Source: Promethearchaeota archaeon CR_4
GTDB lineage: Archaea > Asgardarchaeota > Lokiarchaeia > Sigyniarchaeales > CR-4
DNA: 8,544 nucleotides
NCBI GenBank assembly: GCA_001940655.1
Contig: MBAA01000028.1
Span: 344-8,887, forward strand
Direction of reading: 5' to 3'
Within the stretch, counting starts at the first letter, position 1. The number at the start of each line of letters is the position of its first letter. Under the pieces are notes generated by a model. The model saw only the letters and a program-made list of their open reading frames with translations. It had not been told where the DNA came from and did not search any database. Positions 1-4,161 of this stretch are shown here, one piece after another. The translations under genes were made by a program, and so were the position numbers.

Positions 1-55
1 GTTTTTCTCTCGTAGAGCATTTATATTCTTTGTTTGACAATTTTTCGATTGTTCA

Positions 56-63
56 TTAAAATA
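56..63 (+). promoter_or_regulatory. TATA-like promoter element for the permuted GTPase gene
   Basis: The sequence TTAAAATA fits an archaeal TATA box. Its centre at about 60 would place transcription start near 85-88, giving a leader of about 18 nt before the ATG at 105. A second AT-rich candidate (TTTATAT, about 21-27) lies further upstream. A small inverted repeat (ACAAT 37-41 / ATTGT 48-52) sits just upstream of the element. This is inferred from motif and spacing only. Confidence 0.35.
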
Positions 64-91
64 GATGTGTATTCCCTCGACTCTTTCACGT

Positions 92-95
92 GGAG
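92..95 (+). promoter_or_regulatory. Shine-Dalgarno-like GGAG deciding the start of the permuted GTPase
   Basis: GGAG stands 9 nt before the ATG at 105, but overlaps the alternative GTG start at 90. It therefore favours the ATG. Confidence 0.4.
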
Positions 96-104
96 CGGCG
101 CGCG

Positions 105-911
105 ATGAAAACACCCAAAGCTTGGGGCGAAATCCTCAACGCAATTGAGAGACAAGCTACGATCATCCTCGAGGTTTTGGACGCCCGCGACCCTGAGGGC
201 ACTCGTCCCCACGCTATTGAAGAACACGTGCAAAAAAAATGCCCGGGCAAGAAACTCATTCTTGTCCTCAATAAAGCCGATCTCATTCCCGAAGATGTCC
301 TTCAGGCGTGGGTGCGGTATTACCAAGACCTCGGTTTCCTTTGCTTTCATGTCTCGGCGCTGAGGAAAGATGGGATCACATTTCTTATGTCCCAAATGAT
401 GCGTTACGTGGATCGGGAGCTGGGCAATAAAATCCTCGTGGTGGGGTATCCGAACACGGGCAAGAGTAGCATCATTACTGCCTTGCTCAAGGAGAAAAAG
501 ATCGCCCGCAAGTCTCCCGAGGCAGGATTTACTCGGGGTTTGCAACTCTTGAAGCTTCCCGGGTGGCACAATATGTACCTCCTCGACACCCCGGGTGTCG
601 TGCCCTTTAACGAGGAGGAAGCGGAACTCACCTTAGCCCTCAAAGGGGCTATCAAAATTAGCAAAATCGAGAACCCGCAAGCGGTCGTTGAGGAGATTTA
701 CCGGCGGGGGACTCCCGAAAAATTGAAAGAGGTCTACAATGTGATTTTTACAAATATTGACGAGTTCGTGCAAGCACTCGGGCGGAAACGGGGGCGATTG
801 AAAAAGGGGAATGAGGTAAATGAGCCCGAAGTCTGGATGATCATCATCCGGGATTGGCAGCGAAATGTTATTCCCTATTATACAACACCCCCTAATTACC
901 TACAACAGTGA
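105..911 (+). CDS. Circularly permuted GTPase of the YlqF/MJ1464 (MMR1_HSR1) type
   Basis: This is a 268-residue GTPase with its G motifs in permuted order. First comes DARDP (26-30), then the base-recognition motif NKAD (56-59) and the G5-like SAL (84-86). The P-loop GYPNTGKSS (114-122), the switch I region with the FTRG threonine (around 143) and G3 DTPG (161-164) follow. This order defines the YlqF/RbgA/NOG2/LSG1/MTG1 group, whose members bind assembling ribosomal subunits. The small C-terminal helical part, with RRG repeats and an ending rich in DWQ and YYTTPP, resembles archaeal MJ1464-like proteins. A GTG at 90 would add five residues; I prefer the ATG at 105 because GGAG (92-95) lies 9 nt upstream of it and a TATA-like element fits. 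The stop at 911 is 16 nt before the next gene, so the two are probably co-transcribed. The exact ribosomal target cannot be read from sequence. Confidence 0.93.
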   Translation: MKTPKAWGEILNAIERQATIILEVLDARDPEGTRPHAIEEHVQKKCPGKKLILVLNKADLIPEDVLQAWVRYYQDLGFLCFHVSALRKDGITFLMSQMMRYVDRELGNKILVVGYPNTGKSSIITALLKEKKIARKSPEAGFTRGLQLLKLPGWHNMYLLDTPGVVPFNEEEAELTLALKGAIKISKIENPQAVVEEIYRRGTPEKLKEVYNVIFTNIDEFVQALGRKRGRLKKGNEVNEPEVWMIIIRDWQRNVIPYYTTPPNYLQQ

Positions 912-914
912 AAT

Positions 915-920
915 GAGGGA
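915..920 (+). promoter_or_regulatory. Shine-Dalgarno-like GAGGGA for the downstream helical protein
   Basis: GAGGGA lies 7 nt upstream of the ATG at 928 and just after the stop of the preceding GTPase gene. It favours the start at 928 over upstream in-frame starts at 865 and 913, which would overlap either the previous gene or the site itself. Confidence 0.5.
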
Positions 921-927
921 CATCTTA

Positions 928-1788
928 ATGTCAGATATTTACGAACAGTTGGTCGAAACCTCAAAATTGGCGGAATTCTTGCGAGATGATGCAGGAAGTC
1001 TTGTAAATGCTAATGAGCTCGCAGCACTCACGAATGCCGTGGAGGAAGGTTGGGAATTAGGCAGTAAGGTTACCCAATTACGTAAAGAAGGGGAAATTCA
1101 AAGCAATTTGGTCGAAAGACTCATCGCCCTGCTCCGCAAACAAGAAACCCTTGTTGCAGAGATATCCAAAAACCACGACCAGAACCTCGGCATCGTTAAT
1201 CATCTTACGCGATTCAGTCATAATCTTCACCGAATGGTGCGGGAAATCTCTTACATCGAGGACGCGGAAGATCGCGGTGATTTATTTTTAAAGAAGAAGA
1301 CTGGTTATATGATTGACGAAACGATGTACCACAATGCTATGCGCGAGGTCGCGATTCTCTTTAACAAGTCTGGCGACTCTCGGTCGAGCGAGCTCCCTAT
1401 TTGTCCCTTCGGGGCCCTCATCTTACAACTTGGATACCTGCTCGGGTTGATTGCCACTCACCTCCAAGTGAATGTCTTGTATCGCGTGATGCCGCAAATT
1501 CTAAATGGTCTCCTCAGCCTCAGGGAAGATTTAGCGCGTCAATTTCGGCCAATCTATTGGAATGTCAAACATAAGTATTTTCAGGAGGATCTGAAGAAAA
1601 ACCTGGTTCTCTTAGAATCATTTTCTCTGATGTCTGATTCTCGAGGTGAACAACTAATTAAAGTCAAGGGATTGAAAAAAAACAAGGAATTGGCAGAGAT
1701 TTTGAAAATTTTGGAAAACCTACTCGACAGGGAGAGTCAAAATAAGCAAATGCCCTCGATGGAAATGCCTCTCCCCGAGTTAAAATAA
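928..1788 (+). CDS. Uncharacterised helical protein with N-terminal coiled coil, co-transcribed with the permuted GTPase
   Basis: I do not recognise this 286-residue protein with confidence. It has no signal peptide, and apart from one hydrophobic stretch (about 165-185) it is soluble and helical. Residues about 45-115 are rich in heptad-like Leu/Ile/Val with charged residues and probably form a coiled coil. Residues 168-188 (LGY...HLQV...Y) and 204-230 (RQF..IY...YFQ..LKKNLVLL) form a helical C-terminal unit. To my eye this unit resembles the conserved region after the coiled coil of UVRAG/ATG14 proteins (Vps34 lipid-kinase complex subunits). This is a recall-based resemblance, not a family assignment. 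The tail is Met/Pro/Glu-rich. The gene starts 16 nt after the permuted GTPase gene with its own GAGGGA site, so translation is probably coupled. It ends 9 nt from the convergent MEMO-family gene. A protein unique to Asgard archaea is the plain alternative. Confidence 0.85.
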   Translation: MSDIYEQLVETSKLAEFLRDDAGSLVNANELAALTNAVEEGWELGSKVTQLRKEGEIQSNLVERLIALLRKQETLVAEISKNHDQNLGIVNHLTRFSHNLHRMVREISYIEDAEDRGDLFLKKKTGYMIDETMYHNAMREVAILFNKSGDSRSSELPICPFGALILQLGYLLGLIATHLQVNVLYRVMPQILNGLLSLREDLARQFRPIYWNVKHKYFQEDLKKNLVLLESFSLMSDSRGEQLIKVKGLKKNKELAEILKILENLLDRESQNKQMPSMEMPLPELK

Positions 1789-1797
1789 ATTGTATAT

Positions 1798-2634
1798 TTA
1801 ATAGAATAAGACCCCTGCGTAACCCACGAAGGAAGAATTCGGTTGTATGTCGTAACTCGTGTAGTAATCCAAGAGGGTACTAGCCGTTGCGCCAAAACTT
1901 TGCGCGAAACTGAGTGCGGTAATGGCTGCTCCCGCCGAACATGCGGAGCGCTGTTTATTTGCATGGTCAATTGCCTCCTCGGGTTTGAATGCCAAAAGTG
2001 CGTCCACAAATTGCTTATCGTTGACTTCCTTCACCCACTTTACCGCATCCTTTCCAGTCTCTTTCGGAGACCACCCGTAGTTCGGCCCGTAATGGGTTAA
2101 GTCCGTGGATCCTACCACAACTACTTTTTCATTCATTTTTTTTGCGGACTGGGCAATGGCTGCGCCTAATTTTATCGCCTTCCCGGATGGAGGTGCCCGA
2201 AAATGAACCGCTTTCGAGTCGGGAAAGAAGTATTTCACAAATGGGAGTTGAATCTCTACAGTATTGTCTGGCTCGGTGTCTTCATCGACGTTTATGGTTG
2301 AACGTACGTTTTTGAGTAACTCGAGATCAGCCACGATTGGCCCGAGAGGTGTGTAATAACTCTCTTCCAACGCTGCTATGACATCAGAACGAGGATGCAT
2401 GTGCCCCCCTACTACAATCACGGTATCACATGGTTGAATTAATTGCTTAATCACATTACAGGCAAGTCTGCCGGAATAAAACCATCCCGCATGGGGGGCG
2501 ATACCCGCCTTGAAAGTGGTTTTGATGCCAGGGTCACGAGCATTCTTTAGAAAAGATTGAATTTCCTCTCTCGTTTCTTCCCCTGACTTCGGGTACCATC
2601 CTACTGGCAATGTGCGTGATCGAATACTCATCAT
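1798..2634 (-). CDS. MEMO1-family protein (AmmeMemoRadiSam system protein B-like)
   Basis: This 278-residue protein spans the whole MEMO fold, close to the usual 270-300 residues, and belongs to the clan of class III extradiol dioxygenases. Visible family motifs are the N-terminal PVGWYP (10-15), APHAGWFYSG (46-55, His48 matching human MEMO His49), GGHMHP (76-81, His78 or His80 matching the second metal ligand) and STDLTHYG (176-183). RSACSAG (229-235) carries Cys232, matching human Cys244. The metal-site residues are therefore retained. The EHS motif usually found before the VEIQLPF strand is replaced by Asp-Asn-Thr (123-125). The biochemical role of archaeal MEMO is unsettled; a redox or metal-dependent function has been proposed. 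Two ATGs (2634 and 2631) are in tandem; GGGG upstream gives 3 or 6 nt spacing, slightly favouring the second. It lies downstream of endA on the same strand with a 91-nt gap. Confidence 0.93.
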   Translation of the reverse strand: MMSIRSRTLPVGWYPKSGEETREEIQSFLKNARDPGIKTTFKAGIAPHAGWFYSGRLACNVIKQLIQPCDTVIVVGGHMHPRSDVIAALEESYYTPLGPIVADLELLKNVRSTINVDEDTEPDNTVEIQLPFVKYFFPDSKAVHFRAPPSGKAIKLGAAIAQSAKKMNEKVVVVGSTDLTHYGPNYGWSPKETGKDAVKWVKEVNDKQFVDALLAFKPEEAIDHANKQRSACSAGAAITALSFAQSFGATASTLLDYYTSYDIQPNSSFVGYAGVLFY

Positions 2635-2659
2635 TATCCCCGAATTGAAAAAAGTGTGG

Positions 2660-2681
2660 TTTGATGCCTAAAGACATCAAA
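2660..2681. repeat. Perfect 7-bp inverted repeat with 8-nt spacer upstream of the MEMO gene
   Basis: TTTGATG (2660-2666) and CATCAAA (2675-2681) are exact reverse complements. The repeat lies in the 91-nt gap between endA and the MEMO gene, 26 nt upstream of the MEMO start. It could be an operator or an RNA hairpin ending endA transcription. No U-tract follows directly, so I lean towards an operator or a chance palindrome. Confidence 0.35.
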
Positions 2682-2725
2682 TGGTATAGTCGCTGATGCG
2701 CCACTAAAGGATATGAAGTTATTGC

Positions 2726-3334
2726 CTATAATTTTGTCCACTGGAAAACGTAATAACTCCGTGCAGTGGGGTTGGCGATGACAAACCGCTTACGCACTGT
2801 TGTGGCAAGTCGACCCGCGAGCACGATTTGCATCGCGGAGATCGTTGAATTTTGTTTCATCACTTGCACGAGAAACAAGGAGTGATCCTTACCGGGACCA
2901 TGCTTATAAACTCCGAAATCGGCCCCGAATTTCAGACCGGGGCGTACGACGTACCCTTTATCGCGGAGATCCTCATAAATCGCGTATTTTGATTCAAAAT
3001 CGTCATATTCACGACTGGCAAGGGTGGTGATTGCTTCAATCGAGAGATTTTCCCGTTTCTGAAAGTCTATAATCTGGATAAGGCCTTTTCGAAGTAAATA
3101 CTTGGCTTCGAGGAAGGACAACTCGAGGGGTTTGGTGAAGATATCAGACTTCGGCTTGTGAATCCCCACGGGCTGACCGAAAAACCGACCACCGCCATAA
3201 AGCCAGGAACCTACTGTAGGGTCAAGAACTACAATTCGCCCGCTCAACAAGTACGCCTGCTTGATAGTAGGTTCAACTGGTTCTGGAGTTTGCGCGAGAG
3301 TCGGCATCTCTGCCGGGGGAGGTTCGTCAGACAT
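2726..3334 (-). CDS. endA: tRNA-splicing endonuclease (tRNA-intron lyase)
   Basis: This enzyme cuts pre-tRNA at bulge-helix-bulge sites to release introns. The 202-residue protein has an N-terminal beta-rich domain (about 26-90, with LLSGRIVVLD and the LSFLEAKYLLRKG segment) followed by the catalytic domain (about 105-202). The catalytic triad is readable: Tyr143 in FGADFGVY (136-143), His151 in KDHSLFLV (149-156) and Lys182 in VRKRFVIA (180-187). The length of one complete subunit suggests the homotetrameric alpha4 type rather than the roughly 300-residue duplicated alpha2 form. The first 22 residues (MSDEPPPAEM...) are Pro/Glu-rich and not part of the fold; Met10 is a possible alternative start. 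No strong ribosome-binding site is seen before the ATG at 3334. The gene lies between the Rab-like GTPase and MEMO genes on the same strand, with gaps of about 100 nt on each side. Confidence 0.95.
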   Translation of the reverse strand: MSDEPPPAEMPTLAQTPEPVEPTIKQAYLLSGRIVVLDPTVGSWLYGGGRFFGQPVGIHKPKSDIFTKPLELSFLEAKYLLRKGLIQIIDFQKRENLSIEAITTLASREYDDFESKYAIYEDLRDKGYVVRPGLKFGADFGVYKHGPGKDHSLFLVQVMKQNSTISAMQIVLAGRLATTVRKRFVIANPTARSYYVFQWTKL

Positions 3335-3364
3335 TTAGCTCTAAGGAATAGCACGATGTGCGCC

Positions 3365-3371
3365 AAAAAAA
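3365..3371 (-). terminator. Oligo-T tract downstream of the Rab-like GTPase gene
   Basis: On the minus strand this is a run of seven T, 64 nt after the Rab-like stop codon and 31 nt before the endA start. Archaeal polymerase terminates at such runs, so it may end the GTPase transcript. A short GCAC-GAT-GTGC palindrome (3351-3361) follows it. The support is motif only. Confidence 0.25.
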
Positions 3372-3434
3372 GTTTTCATTTTGAAGTCTCAGGAAACAGA
3401 AACACGGGGGAAAGTTTGATATGACTAGAAGAAA

Positions 3435-3962
3435 CTACTTCGAAGCCATACGTTTAATCATAATTTCCGCGATTGTTTCAAAAACACTTTCCACGTTGAC
3501 ACCCGTCTTTGCAGAAACTTCCGCGTACCCCGCAAACTTGTGACTCTTCGCCAATGCCATTGCTTCCTTTGCATTTACCGCGCGATTGTGTGCCAAGTCG
3601 ACTTTCGTACCCACCATCATAATGGGGATGTTCCCGGTAGCTTTTCGCAAGACATCCATCCAGTCATCAACGTGGTGGAGCGAGTTTGTATTCGTGACGT
3701 CGAACATAAAGATGCCGCCATTCGCGCCCTTACAATAACTTGGGAGGAGGAAGCGGAATCGCTCTTCGCCGCCGAAATCCCAGATTTGCAGTTTGACCCG
3801 TTTATTGGCGATTTCAAGGTCATTAATGTGAAATTCCACGCCAATGGTGATCTTGGTGTCGTCCTTGAACAGACCCGTCAGGTATCGTTGTGTAAGCGCC
3901 GTTTTTCCTACTGCTCCATCGCCGAATAGAACTAGTTTGAAGGTAATATCGTAATTTACCAA
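3435..3962 (-). CDS. Rab/Ras-like small GTPase (eukaryote-like)
   Basis: This is a complete 175-residue Ras-superfamily G domain. It has the P-loop GDGAVGKT (14-21), switch I with TIGVEF (Thr39), G3 WDFGGEE (61-67), G4 TKVD (119-122) and G5 SAK (150-152). The TIGVEF and FDVTN patterns resemble Rab/Rho-type proteins. Archaea do not usually prenylate such GTPases, and the C terminus (KRMASK) has no cysteine. The catalytic Gln position (Ras Gln61) is Glu66. I chose the TTG at 3962 because GAGG (3975-3972) lies 9 nt upstream. A TATA-like element at 4013-4022 would start transcription near 3992, downstream of the alternative TTG at 4010, which would add 16 residues. The likely role is regulated membrane or cytoskeletal signalling; the specific partner is unknown. 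It is divergently arranged with the proton ATPase gene. Confidence 0.93.
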   Translation of the reverse strand: MVNYDITFKLVLFGDGAVGKTALTQRYLTGLFKDDTKITIGVEFHINDLEIANKRVKLQIWDFGGEERFRFLLPSYCKGANGGIFMFDVTNTNSLHHVDDWMDVLRKATGNIPIMMVGTKVDLAHNRAVNAKEAMALAKSHKFAGYAEVSAKTGVNVESVFETIAEIMIKRMASK

Positions 3963-3971
3963 ATTTACTTG

Positions 3972-3975
3972 CCTC
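3972..3975 (-). promoter_or_regulatory. Shine-Dalgarno-like GAGG for the Rab-like GTPase
   Basis: GAGG on the minus strand ends 9 nt before the TTG at 3962. It supports that start over the TTG at 4010, which has no comparable site. Confidence 0.4.
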
Positions 3976-4005
3976 GCGGGAATTTCTACTTGTAATCCGA
4001 TTCTA

Positions 4006-4084
4006 TTCAAGAATAAATAAAACCTTTGTATTATTCAAGTTGTTGCGTGTACTTGAAAACCCGCTAATTGTCGATTTTTTCAAG
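4006..4084. repeat. Cluster of four TTCAAG/CTTGAA elements in the divergent spacer
   Basis: TTCAAG occurs at 4006-4011, 4034-4039 and 4079-4084, and its complement CTTGAA at 4052-4057. The middle two extend to a perfect 7-bp inverted repeat, TTCAAGT (4034-4040) and ACTTGAA (4051-4057), with a 10-nt spacer. The cluster flanks the minus-strand TATA-like element and lies just upstream of the plus-strand one. It could be bound by a dimeric regulator controlling both the GTPase and the ATPase genes. Confidence 0.4.
4013..4022 (-). promoter_or_regulatory. TATA-like promoter element for the Rab-like GTPase gene
   Basis: Read on the minus strand this is TTTTATTTAT, preceded by the purine-containing CAAAGG, which could serve as a BRE. 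Transcription would begin about 25 nt downstream, near 3992, giving a leader of about 30 nt to the TTG at 3962. Confidence 0.45.
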
Positions 4085-4099
4085 ATCTAATCAATATTC

Positions 4100-4131
4100 T
4101 TAAAAATAGCTGACAAATTCGCAATTAATAT
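4100..4131 (+). promoter_or_regulatory. TATA-like promoter region for the P-type ATPase gene
   Basis: Two TATA-like stretches are present, TTAAAAATA (4100-4108) and TTAATAT (4125-4131). The first predicts a start near 4130 and the second near 4154. Either is compatible with translation from the ATG at 4162; the second would place the TTG at 4141 outside the transcript. Confidence 0.35.
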
Positions 4132-4161
4132 CTTAAAGATTTGCGGAAGCCAAGAGATATT

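Noticed and set aside
21..569. 182-codon open frame on the minus strand
   Set aside because: It lies antisense to the permuted GTPase, whose G motifs are unmistakable. Its translation has no recognisable domain.
404..664. 86-codon minus-strand open frame
   Set aside because: Antisense shadow of the P-loop to G3 part of the permuted GTPase.
1843..2100. 85-codon plus-strand open frame
   Set aside because: Antisense to the MEMO-family gene, whose family motifs are clear in the other strand.
3540..3929. 129-codon plus-strand open frame
   Set aside because: Antisense to the Rab-like GTPase; Cys/His-rich but patternless.
3963..4010. Sixteen-residue N-terminal extension of the Rab-like GTPase from a TTG at 4010
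   Set aside because: The TATA-like element would place transcription start downstream of this codon, and only the TTG at 3962 has a GAGG site at suitable distance. The extension remains possible.
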